Source of the DNA: CAYTED01 sp964404075
GTDB taxonomy: Bacteria > Patescibacteriota > Minisyncoccia > Moranbacterales > UBA1568
Direction of reading: 5' to 3'
DNA: 17,037 nucleotides
Assembly (NCBI GenBank): GCA_964404075.1
Contig: CAYOIM010000021.1
Coordinates: forward strand, 1 to 17,037
Shown: positions 7,151 to 13,553 of the stretch, piece by piece
Layout: every line of letters begins with the position of its first letter
How positions within the stretch are numbered: position 1 is the first letter of the stretch
Position numbers and translations under genes: made by a program
The notes under the pieces: model-generated
What the model was told of the DNA's origin: nothing
The model's input: the letters and a program-made list of their open reading frames with translations, nothing else
The model's database searches: none

Positions 7151-9781
7151 ATGTCTCGAAACAAGAATACACCGTCCGAGTGGATCACCGTCAAGGGGGC
7201 GCGGACGCACAATCTGAAGAATATCACCGTCTCGATGCCACGCAACAAGATGGTGGTTTTTACGGGTCTGTCCGGATCCGGGAAATCGTCACTCGCCTTC
7301 GATACGATTTTCGCCGAGGGACAACGACGCTATGTCGAGTCGCTTTCCGCGTACGCGCGGCAGTTCCTCAATACGATGCAGAAGCCGGATGTGGACGAAA
7401 TCACCGGATTGTCGCCGGCGATTTCCATTGATCAGAAATCGAGGTCGTCGAATCCTCGTTCGACGGTCGCGACGATCACCGAGATCTATGATTACCTCCG
7501 TGTCATGTACGCGCGCATCGGGAAGCCGCACTGTCTCGAATGTGGGCGGGAGATCGAGAAGCTTTCTATCGAGGAGATGATGCGTCTCGTTTCGGAGAGG
7601 GTGGGGAAATCCGTCCGGTCGGATCGGCATGCCGGGAAGAAAGAGCCGGTGACGATTCTCGCGCCGGTCGTCCGCGGTCGCAAGGGCGAGTACTACCAGA
7701 TGCTGTATGACGCGCTCGGCAAGGGATTCGTCGAGGTGTTCGTCGACGGGGAGCGCAAGCATCTCCGCGAGCGGATCATCCTGTCGAAACAGAAGAAGCA
7801 TGATATTGATCTCGTCGTCGACGATATCGAGGGGGAATCGATTCTTTCCAAGGATTCCGAGGTGGGGGAGCGGTTGCGGGAAGCGGTGGAACGAGCGCTC
7901 GTGGAGGCGGAAGGCATGGTGAAAATCGCCTTCGGGGAAGAGACATTCCTCCTCTCGGCGAAATTCTCCTGTCCGTATGATGGGTTTTCCTATCCGGAAG
8001 TCGAGCCGAGACTCTTTTCATTCAATTCTCCGTACGGGGCATGTCCCGCCTGCAACGGGCTTGGGACCAAACATTTTTTCGGTGATGAGGAATGTCCGGC
8101 CTGCAAGGGGACGCGCCTTCGCGAGGAAGCCCTGCATATCACGGTCGGCGGGTCCGCCCGCAACGATTCGCAAGGGAATCGTGGCGATTCGGGCGGGAAG
8201 AATATCGTGGAACTCTCGGGGATGACCGTTTCCGAAGCGGCGGATTTCTTCATCACGCTTCATGTGAGTGATCGAGACCGGCAGATCGTCGCGGTCGTAT
8301 TGAAGGAGATCGGCAATCGATTGGATTTCCTCCTCAATGTGGGGCTCGATTATCTCGCGCTCTCCCGTCGGGCGAATACGCTTTCCGGCGGTGAGGCACA
8401 GCGTATCCGTCTCGCTTCCCAGCTCGGATCACGACTCGTCGGGGCGCTCTATGTGCTCGACGAGCCGACTATCGGACTGCATCAGAGGGACAATGAACGG
8501 CTCATCGCGACACTCGAGGACCTGCGCGATATCGGCAATACCATTATCGTCGTCGAACATGATGAGGATACGATCTTCGCTTCGGATTATCTCGTCGATA
8601 TCGGTCCGGGTGCGGGAGTGCATGGCGGGGAGATCGTCGTCGCGGATGATCTGGAGAAATTGCTGATGGCTGACAAGAATACATCGAAATCGCTGACGCT
8701 CTCTTACTTGCGGGGAGAATCCATGATCGAAATGCCGGCGACGCGTCGCACCAAGGACAAGGGGACGATCCGCATCCGCGGGATGAGCATTTTCAACTTC
8801 AAGAATGCGAATGTGGATATTCCGCTCGGGAAATTCGTCGCCATTACGGGCGTTTCGGGGTCCGGGAAATCCACGCTTCTCTACGAAGTCGTCCACAAAA
8901 ATCTGCAGGCGCGCTTCGATCGGAGGTATCGGTCGAATGAAGTCTTGCATTGTGATTCGTTTACGGGCATGGAGTATGCGTCGCGGACGGTCCTCATCGA
9001 TCAGACGCCGATCGGTCGGACACCACGATCGAATCCGGCGACCTATACGGGCGCATTCATCCACATCAGGGATCTCTTCGCATCATCGGAGGAGGCGCGG
9101 GTGCGCGGATGGAAGGCGGGGCGATTCTCATTCAATCGTCCCGGCGGTCGTTGCGAGACCTGCGAGGGGAACGGATTTATCGCGGTGGAGATGCACTTCC
9201 TGCCGACGGTGTATGTACCGTGCGATGTCTGCGAGGGGCGTCGCTTCATGAAGGAGACGCTTGAAGTGAAGTACCGGCATAGGAGCATCCACGATGTACT
9301 CGAGATGACGATCGAAGAGGCGGGGGAATTTTTCAAGGACATACCGGCGATCGCCGATCGCATGAAGACCCTGAATGAGGTCGGACTCGGGTATTTGAAA
9401 CTCGGGCAGAGCGCGACGACGCTCTCGGGCGGCGAGGCGCAACGCGTGAAGATTTCATCGGAGCTCTATCGTCGATCGACGGAGCGCACCATCTATCTCC
9501 TCGACGAGCCGACGATCGGACTGCACTATGAGGATGTGAAGAAATTGATCGAGATCCTCGACCGGCTTGTGGAGAAGGGGAATACCGTGATCGTCATCGA
9601 ACACAATATGGATCTCATCAAATCCGCCGACTGTATCATCGATATCGGTCCCGAAGGGGGAGCGGGTGGCGGCAAGGTGGTCGCCTCCGGTACGCCCGAA
9701 GAAGTGGCGAAGAACGAGCGCTCCTACACGGGACAGTATCTGAAGAAAGTCCTGCGGAGGAAGAAACGCTCATTGTTTTAA
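7151..9781 (+). CDS. uvrA: Excinuclease ABC subunit UvrA (damage-sensing ATPase)
   Basis: UvrA is the dimeric ABC-type ATPase that scans DNA for distortion and loads UvrB. I use the ATG at 7151 (876 aa): the upstream GTG at 7022 is in frame, but that extension would overlap the promoter and translate the inverted repeat, and the family begins near WITVKGARTHNLKNI. Seen in order: Walker A GLSGSGKSS (39-47), first zinc module (274-301), signature LSGGEAQRIRLAS (about 411), DEPTIGLHQ, second Walker A GVSGSGKST (about 567), CETC/CDVC zinc module (about 669-697), and second LSGGEAQRV (about 759). Two oddities: the first module reads C274-P-Y-D277 where most UvrA have CxxC, and only 13 residues separate C301 from the next CxxC, whereas the E. 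coli protein has roughly 120 there. Residues about 333-349 are encoded by a palindromic repeat shared with uvrC. It is transcribed alone. Confidence 0.97.
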   Translation: MSRNKNTPSEWITVKGARTHNLKNITVSMPRNKMVVFTGLSGSGKSSLAFDTIFAEGQRRYVESLSAYARQFLNTMQKPDVDEITGLSPAISIDQKSRSSNPRSTVATITEIYDYLRVMYARIGKPHCLECGREIEKLSIEEMMRLVSERVGKSVRSDRHAGKKEPVTILAPVVRGRKGEYYQMLYDALGKGFVEVFVDGERKHLRERIILSKQKKHDIDLVVDDIEGESILSKDSEVGERLREAVERALVEAEGMVKIAFGEETFLLSAKFSCPYDGFSYPEVEPRLFSFNSPYGACPACNGLGTKHFFGDEECPACKGTRLREEALHITVGGSARNDSQGNRGDSGGKNIVELSGMTVSEAADFFITLHVSDRDRQIVAVVLKEIGNRLDFLLNVGLDYLALSRRANTLSGGEAQRIRLASQLGSRLVGALYVLDEPTIGLHQRDNERLIATLEDLRDIGNTIIVVEHDEDTIFASDYLVDIGPGAGVHGGEIVVADDLEKLLMADKNTSKSLTLSYLRGESMIEMPATRRTKDKGTIRIRGMSIFNFKNANVDIPLGKFVAITGVSGSGKSTLLYEVVHKNLQARFDRRYRSNEVLHCDSFTGMEYASRTVLIDQTPIGRTPRSNPATYTGAFIHIRDLFASSEEARVRGWKAGRFSFNRPGGRCETCEGNGFIAVEMHFLPTVYVPCDVCEGRRFMKETLEVKYRHRSIHDVLEMTIEEAGEFFKDIPAIADRMKTLNEVGLGYLKLGQSATTLSGGEAQRVKISSELYRRSTERTIYLLDEPTIGLHYEDVKKLIEILDRLVEKGNTVIVIEHNMDLIKSADCIIDIGPEGGAGGGKVVASGTPEEVAKNERSYTGQYLKKVLRRKKRSLF
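8147..8197 (+). repeat. In-frame palindromic element inside uvrA
   Basis: The stretch begins with a small hairpin (GGCGG-GT-CCGCC). It overlaps a longer palindrome with outer arms CCGCCCG and CGGGCGG and inner arms ACGATTC and GAATCGT. Positions 8155-8197 match 37 of 43 bases with 11119-11161 in uvrC. It encodes SARNDSQGNRGDSGG between VGG and KNIVE; UvrA proteins usually read straight through VGGKNI here, so the segment looks inserted without breaking the frame. Confidence 0.8.
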
Positions 9782-9823
9782 GCATCTCTGTGACTGTCAT
9801 CTCCCGCGGCTCGTGTTTTGAAA

Positions 9824-10243
9824 TCAGCGCCGTTCGGAATGAGCGTTTTTCTTCGAGATGGAGGTTCTGGGGGAGGGAGTATGGGTTGGAATGGTTTTTT
9901 CGCTGGTAATCCCATATTTTTCGTTGGCGATCATTTTCTCATAGGCGCCTTTGATCGCACTTTTGAGAGATGATGCGCTGTGGAGATACTGCGCGATAAT
10001 CTGCCGTCTTTTTGCCGAGAGCATCGCAAACATTTCCGTATAGGAAATCGCATTGCCTGTGATTGTTGTATCGAGTGTGGCAAGATGATTTTTGAATGCC
10101 TCGGTTTCCCAGGCGAGTGGTTCTGGTATATCCTGCGGTTGTGGAGCGGGTTCAGACAGAGTGTCTGGCGTTTTCGTATCATCGCCTGCAGGGCGGGGGA
10201 CCGTTGCTTCGAAAGGGAGTGTGAATTGTTCTGGGGCGGGCAT
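9824..10243 (-). CDS. Hypothetical protein with Pro-rich N-terminus and helical core
   Basis: A 139-residue protein on the opposite strand between uvrA and uvrC; I recognise no family. Residues 1-42 are Pro-, Glu- and Thr-rich and probably disordered. Residues about 45-110 are predicted helix and include SYTEMFAMLSAKRRQIIAQ. The last 30 residues are basic and again low-complexity. There is no signal peptide or membrane helix, so it is likely cytoplasmic. It converges on uvrA with a 42-base spacer that shows no clear terminator hairpin, so the two transcripts may run into each other. A possible promoter lies at 10267-10295. Overlapping plus-strand ORFs in the same stretch give low-complexity, unconvincing products. 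Confidence 0.6.
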   Translation of the reverse strand: MPAPEQFTLPFEATVPRPAGDDTKTPDTLSEPAPQPQDIPEPLAWETEAFKNHLATLDTTITGNAISYTEMFAMLSAKRRQIIAQYLHSASSLKSAIKGAYEKMIANEKYGITSEKTIPTHTPSPRTSISKKNAHSERR

Positions 10244-10266
10244 AAGAGCGTATGGTTACTCAGTGT

Positions 10267-10295
10267 ATCATACGGGATTTTTTGAGAAATGGAAA
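10267..10295 (-). promoter_or_regulatory. Possible promoter of the minus-strand gene ending at 9824
   Basis: Read on the minus strand: TTTCCA (10295-10290), a 17-base spacer and TATGAT (10272-10267). The predicted start near 10260 would give a leader of about 17 nt. The -10 is good and the -35 is moderate. Confidence 0.45.
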
Positions 10296-10351
10296 CATGA
10301 GGCTTGGGAATATAAAAAAAACGCGAAAGTCTCGTTCATGAGGGCTTGATG

Positions 10352-10406
10352 GGGCTTTTAGGGGGATGTCTTTGCTTTTCTGAACAATATATATTATACT
10401 ACAATT
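10352..10406 (+). repeat. Left copy of a 55-bp exact duplication flanking the gap
   Basis: These 55 bases, from GGGCTTTTAGGGGG to ACTACAATT, are identical to 10507-10561 and end exactly where the N run begins. The copy contains the same promoter sequence as the right copy but is not followed by a gene. This is best explained as the end of one contig that overlaps the next. Confidence 0.9.
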
Positions 10407-10506
10407 NNNNNNNNNNNNNNNNNNNNNNNNNNNNNNNNNNNNNNNNNNNNNNNNNNNNNNNNNNNNNNNNNNNNNNNNNNNNNNNNNNNNNNNNNNNNNN
10501 NNNNNN
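10407..10506. other. Assembly gap of 100 N, probably zero length
   Basis: Exactly 100 N lie between two identical 55-bp sequences. A round 100 is the usual placeholder for unknown gap size, and 55 is a common assembly k-mer length. The likely true sequence is one copy of the 55 bp with no gap. The gene-free stretch around it (10244-10576) otherwise holds the minus-strand promoter at 10267-10295, an A-rich run near 10313-10322, and the uvrC promoter. Confidence 0.9.
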
Positions 10507-10561
10507 GGGCTTTTAGGGGGATGTCTTTGCTTTTCTGAACAATATATATTATACTACAATT
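10507..10561 (+). repeat. Right copy of the 55-bp duplication (carries the uvrC promoter)
   Basis: Identical to 10352-10406 and starts at the first base after the N run. It leads directly into uvrC and includes that gene's -35 and -10 elements. Confidence 0.9.
10527..10555 (+). promoter_or_regulatory. uvrC promoter
   Basis: TTGCTT (10527-10532), a 17-base spacer and TATACT (10550-10555). The predicted start near 10562 leaves only about 15 nt before the ATG at 10577, with no Shine-Dalgarno. The same two hexamers, with an 18-base spacer, precede the gene at 12079. Confidence 0.75.
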
Positions 10562-10576
10562 TTCGAATAAAGTCAA

Positions 10577-11893
10577 ATGAAACATTGGGAAAAGATATTG
10601 AAGCGGAAAAATATCGCGGAACTTCCGGATAATCCGGGGGTGTATTTCTTCCTGTCTCCCGAAAAGGAGATTCTCTATATCGGCAAGGCGACTTCGCTCC
10701 GGGATCGGGTGCGAAGTTATTATTCGAGCGATATTCAAGCGACGCGCGGACCGAAAATCGCGGCGATGCTGGCAAAGGCGGTATCCGTCGCGTATCGGAG
10801 GACGGACTCGGTATTGGAAGCGCTCCTCCTCGAATCCGAGTGTATCAAGGCGCATGCGCCGGTCTACAATACCGACCTCAAGGATAACAAGAGTTTCAAC
10901 TTCGTCGTCATGACGGATGAGGAGTTTCCGCGCGTCCTCACGATACGGGGCCGTGAGCTCGCCGAAGGGAAATCGCCGGGGAAAATTCTCCGTCTCTTCG
11001 GACCCTTTCCGAACGGGCTCCAGCTCCGTGCCGCCCTGAAGATCGTTCGGAATATCTTTCCGTTCAGAGACAAATGTGTACCATATAAAGAACAGTCTGT
11101 CGAAGAGGGCGGAGACCCCGCCCGCAACATTTCGCAAGCGAAGCGTAGCGATTCGGGCAGGGCGTGCTTCAATCGGCAGATCGGGCTCTGCCCGGGGGTG
11201 TGTACGGGAGAAATTTCCAAGCGGGAATACGGATCGATAGTGAAAAATATCATGCAGTTTTTCGAGGGGAGGAAGGCGTCGATCATTCGGCGGCTGGAGC
11301 GTGCGATGAAATCATATGCGAAACATCTGGAATTCGAGAAGGCGAACGAGGTGAAGAAAACCCTGTTCGCTTTGCGGCACATTCAGGATGTGGCGCTGAT
11401 CAGCGAACAGTCAGCAGATAACAATACACGGGGGGCGAAAACAATTCGGATCGAAGCCTATGATGTGGCGCATCTCATGGGCGGCTCTGCCGTTGGCGTG
11501 ATGACGGTTATCGAGAACGGCACTGCGGAGAAGAACGCGTATCGGAAATTCCGTCTTCGGCAGGAATATGCGGGGAATGACCCGTTGGCATTGGAAGAAA
11601 TTCTCCGTCGTCGTTTCGCGCATGCCGAGTGGCCATGTCCGGATATTCTCGCGGTGGATGGATCACTCCTTCAGTACGGGGTCGCCGAGCGGATTCTCGC
11701 GGAGCATGGACGCATCATCCCGATCGTCGGTATCGTGAAAAACGATCGACACAAGCCGGATCATATCATCGGTGATCCCGGCATCATACGGCGTTATACC
11801 AGGGAAATCCTTCTTGCGAATGCCGAGGCGCACCGCTTCGCCATCGCGTATCATCGCAAGCGCCGGAACCGTGACTTCCTTCCAGAAAAATAA
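10577..11893 (+). CDS. uvrC: Excinuclease ABC subunit UvrC, compact form lacking the HhH domain
   Basis: UvrC binds UvrB at a lesion and cuts on both sides. The 438-residue product has the GIY-YIG domain for 3' incision (GVYFF at 21-25, LYIGKA at 33-38, E86, N98), a Cys-containing linker (FNRQIGLCPGVC, about 198-209), a UVR motif (about 235-270) and an RNase H-like domain for 5' incision with D296 (YDVAH), D361 (VDGS) and H419 (AEAHRFA). It stops just after AYHRKRRNRD, where typical UvrC of about 600 residues continues into the tandem helix-hairpin-helix DNA-binding region. The next 180 bases show no remnant of that region, so this is a native short form and not a frameshift. Residues about 177-195 come from a palindromic repeat shared with uvrA. 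It has its own promoter; a sequencing gap lies upstream but does not touch the gene. Confidence 0.95.
   Translation: MKHWEKILKRKNIAELPDNPGVYFFLSPEKEILYIGKATSLRDRVRSYYSSDIQATRGPKIAAMLAKAVSVAYRRTDSVLEALLLESECIKAHAPVYNTDLKDNKSFNFVVMTDEEFPRVLTIRGRELAEGKSPGKILRLFGPFPNGLQLRAALKIVRNIFPFRDKCVPYKEQSVEEGGDPARNISQAKRSDSGRACFNRQIGLCPGVCTGEISKREYGSIVKNIMQFFEGRKASIIRRLERAMKSYAKHLEFEKANEVKKTLFALRHIQDVALISEQSADNNTRGAKTIRIEAYDVAHLMGGSAVGVMTVIENGTAEKNAYRKFRLRQEYAGNDPLALEEILRRRFAHAEWPCPDILAVDGSLLQYGVAERILAEHGRIIPIVGIVKNDRHKPDHIIGDPGIIRRYTREILLANAEAHRFAIAYHRKRRNRDFLPEK
11107..11161 (+). repeat. In-frame palindromic element inside uvrC
   Basis: It starts with a hairpin (GGGCGG...CCGCCC) and continues with near-palindromic outer arms CCGCCCG and CGGGCAG around an inner TTCGC-AA-GCGAA stem. 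Positions 11119-11161 match 8155-8197 of uvrA at 37 of 43 bases and are read in the same frame (ARNISQAKRSDSG here, ARNDSQGNRGDSG there). It lies between FPFRDKC and GRACFNRQIG, where the family has a short variable loop. Confidence 0.8.
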
Positions 11894-11902
11894 AAAATCG
11901 AG

Positions 11903-11932
11903 TTGCTTTTTTCTTTCCTTTCAGTCTATACT
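11903..11932 (+). promoter_or_regulatory. Promoter of the gene at 12079
   Basis: TTGCTT (11903-11908), an 18-base spacer and TATACT (11927-11932), the same hexamers as the uvrC promoter. Transcription near 11939 would put the inverted repeat 11949-11983 at the very 5' end of a leader of about 140 nt. Confidence 0.65.
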
Positions 11933-11948
11933 GAGGCATCCATTTAAG

Positions 11949-11983
11949 AGCGGTCGTTCCGATTCTTGAGCGGTGCGACCGCT
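11949..11983 (+). repeat. Inverted-repeat element, copy 3 (5' end of the leader of the gene at 12079)
   Basis: The arms AGCGGTCGTTCCG and CGGTGCGACCGCT are identical to those at 5958-5991, but the centre is a different 9-base sequence (ATTCTTGAG). Conserved arms around an unrelated centre point to selection on, or mobility of, the palindrome itself. It could double as a weak terminator for uvrC, but no U-tract follows. Confidence 0.8.
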
Positions 11984-12078
11984 GTTTGAATGGTTTTGCC
12001 CTCTCATTCTCCCTCCTATCTCTATCGTGTAAATTCTCCAATATCTATTCTAGTATCCATCATTATTCTTTTCCCCGT

Positions 12079-12564
12079 ATGAAATACTTCGCCGTCAAGC
12101 CGAAATGGCTGAATGAGATGCCGCTTCGCCTCGAATTGACCAAGGCGCAATTGGAGGAGCTCCTCCTCCTCGCTGAGCTCGGACTTTGGGTTCGGGAATC
12201 GGAAGCGGATATACAGGATGAGCGGGCGGATGCTTCGCTCGAAGTGATCGATCATCTCTGGAAGCAAGCGGAAGGACTCGGACTCGCGGGACTGACGAAG
12301 AAGTGGCATGGAAAAACCGTGCCGAAGGATGGGCTCGTGAAACAAGTCGAGACGGTCATGGAGCGATTCCTCGAGGACGAGTTTTGGGGTCGGTTGGAGA
12401 CGCGGCTCGGTCAAAGGGACTTTCTCCGTGAGGCGACGGCCGATGAGATACGAAGCGTTGAGCTTTCGGGGGATTTTCCGGCGAAAGTGGAAGAGTATTG
12501 TGACACATGGCACCGAGAATTCGATCGTTTCGGGATCAATCGCCTCACGGTGGAGAAAGAGTAG
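12079..12564 (+). CDS. Hypothetical helical cytoplasmic protein (161 aa)
   Basis: I choose the ATG at 12079 (product starting MKYFAVKPKWLNEM). The longer in-frame start at 11986 would add a low-complexity Ser-rich leader encoded by T-rich spacer sequence. The product is mostly predicted helix, begins with a basic segment, has a Leu/Glu-rich helix at about residues 20-38, and several Trp residues. It lacks signal peptides and membrane helices. I recognise no family. It has its own promoter and a strong terminator right after its stop, so it is a single-gene transcript. An inverted repeat shared with the alkyltransferase and uvrA upstream regions sits in its leader, but that alone does not tie it to repair. 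Confidence 0.75.
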   Translation: MKYFAVKPKWLNEMPLRLELTKAQLEELLLLAELGLWVRESEADIQDERADASLEVIDHLWKQAEGLGLAGLTKKWHGKTVPKDGLVKQVETVMERFLEDEFWGRLETRLGQRDFLREATADEIRSVELSGDFPAKVEEYCDTWHREFDRFGINRLTVEKE

Positions 12565-12570
12565 AAAAGA

Positions 12571-12596
12571 AAAAGCTCCGGTACCGGAGCTTTTTT
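12571..12596. terminator. Bidirectional intrinsic terminator
   Basis: A perfect palindrome, AGCTCCGGTACCGGAGCT (12574-12591), has an A-tract before it and six T after it. It would terminate the gene at 12079 on the plus strand and the glycan operon arriving from the minus strand, whose last stop codon is at 12603. This is the clearest terminator in the window. Confidence 0.92.
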
Positions 12597-12602
12597 CGGC
12601 GT

Positions 12603-13553
12603 TCAATTCTTTCTGAATGTATTTTTCCGCATGACATAGAGTGGGCGCTTGATGACTTCTTCGTGGATATTCGCGATGTAGATGGAGATAAGTCCGATCG
12701 ACATGAGGAGGATGCCGACGAGGAAGACGATGAAAATGGCGAGATTCTCGGAGTCGGAGAAGGTGAGTGCCCAATACCAGTTGAAGAAATATTTGCCGAG
12801 GAAGATGTAGGTACCGGAAACAAAGGAGAGCGTGGTGATGAAGATACCGATGTATCCGGCGACTTTCAGCGGGAAGAGGGAGAGCGAGACGAAGCTGTGC
12901 AACGCGAGCTTGGCGAGTTTCCAGACGCTGTAGCTCGCGGTCCCGTGGAGGCGATCGTTCGCCCTGAAGGTGATGTAGGCGCGTCTGAATCCGAGCCAGT
13001 CGATGAGTCCGCGGGTGAGGCGCTTCGTCTCGCCGAAGCGGTTGAATTCGTCGATGACCACCCGATCAAGGAGTCGGAAGTCGGTCGCGTTCGGCGTGAT
13101 GTAGGTATCGGCGATCCGGTTGAGCAAGCAATAGAAGATTTTTCCGCCGAGGATTTTCACCCACGAGTCGCTTCTGCTCGCCTCGCGGATGCCGATGACG
13201 ACTTCGGAGCCTTCTTCCCATTTCCGGATGAAATGAGGGATGAGTTCGACGGGATGCTGGAGGTCGGCATCGAGCATCATGCAGGCGTCTCCGTGGCAGA
13301 GGTTGATGCCGGCGGTCGTCGCGATTTCTTTGCCGAAGTTTCGGGAAAAGTCGATATATCTGACACGGGTATCGATCGCGACGAGCTTCTCTATTTCGTC
13401 GCCGGTATGATCCAGGCTTCCGTCGTTCACGAGGATGAGTTCGTAGTCATATTGACCTTCAAGCGCGGAAAACGCCTTCCTGAACGCGTCATAGAGGGGG
13501 CGGATATTCTTCTCTTCGTTGTAGGCCGGGACGATGAAGGAAATCGTTTTCAT
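12603..13553 (-). CDS. Family 2 glycosyltransferase, GtrB/DPM1-like (polyprenyl-phosphate sugar transferase)
   Basis: The 316-residue protein has a GT-A catalytic domain followed by two membrane helices, the layout of GtrB and of bacterial dolichol-phosphate-mannose-synthase-like enzymes. These move a sugar from a nucleotide sugar to undecaprenyl phosphate on the inner face of the membrane. Seen: the N-terminal strand SFIVPAYNEE (5-14), NDGSLDHT (43-50), the metal-binding DADLQHP (95-101), a GTASYS stretch near residue 213, and hydrophobic helices at about 229-252 and 264-290. Its start overlaps the stop of the upstream gene by four bases (ATGA), so the two are translationally coupled. The lipid-linked sugar would feed the membrane transferase encoded at the head of the operon. 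Which sugar is used cannot be told. Confidence 0.92.
   Translation of the reverse strand: MKTISFIVPAYNEEKNIRPLYDAFRKAFSALEGQYDYELILVNDGSLDHTGDEIEKLVAIDTRVRYIDFSRNFGKEIATTAGINLCHGDACMMLDADLQHPVELIPHFIRKWEEGSEVVIGIREASRSDSWVKILGGKIFYCLLNRIADTYITPNATDFRLLDRVVIDEFNRFGETKRLTRGLIDWLGFRRAYITFRANDRLHGTASYSVWKLAKLALHSFVSLSLFPLKVAGYIGIFITTLSFVSGTYIFLGKYFFNWYWALTFSDSENLAIFIVFLVGILLMSIGLISIYIANIHEEVIKRPLYVMRKNTFRKN

Noticed and set aside
10352..10561. The 55-bp direct repeat as insertion-site duplication of a mobile element
   Set aside because: It abuts a round 100-N run at both ends and 55 is a common k-mer length, so a contig overlap is simpler; target duplications are usually much shorter.
10394..11137. 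Minus-strand frame running through the N gap and uvrC
   Set aside because: It contains a run of undefined residues from the gap and overlaps uvrC, which is clearly real.
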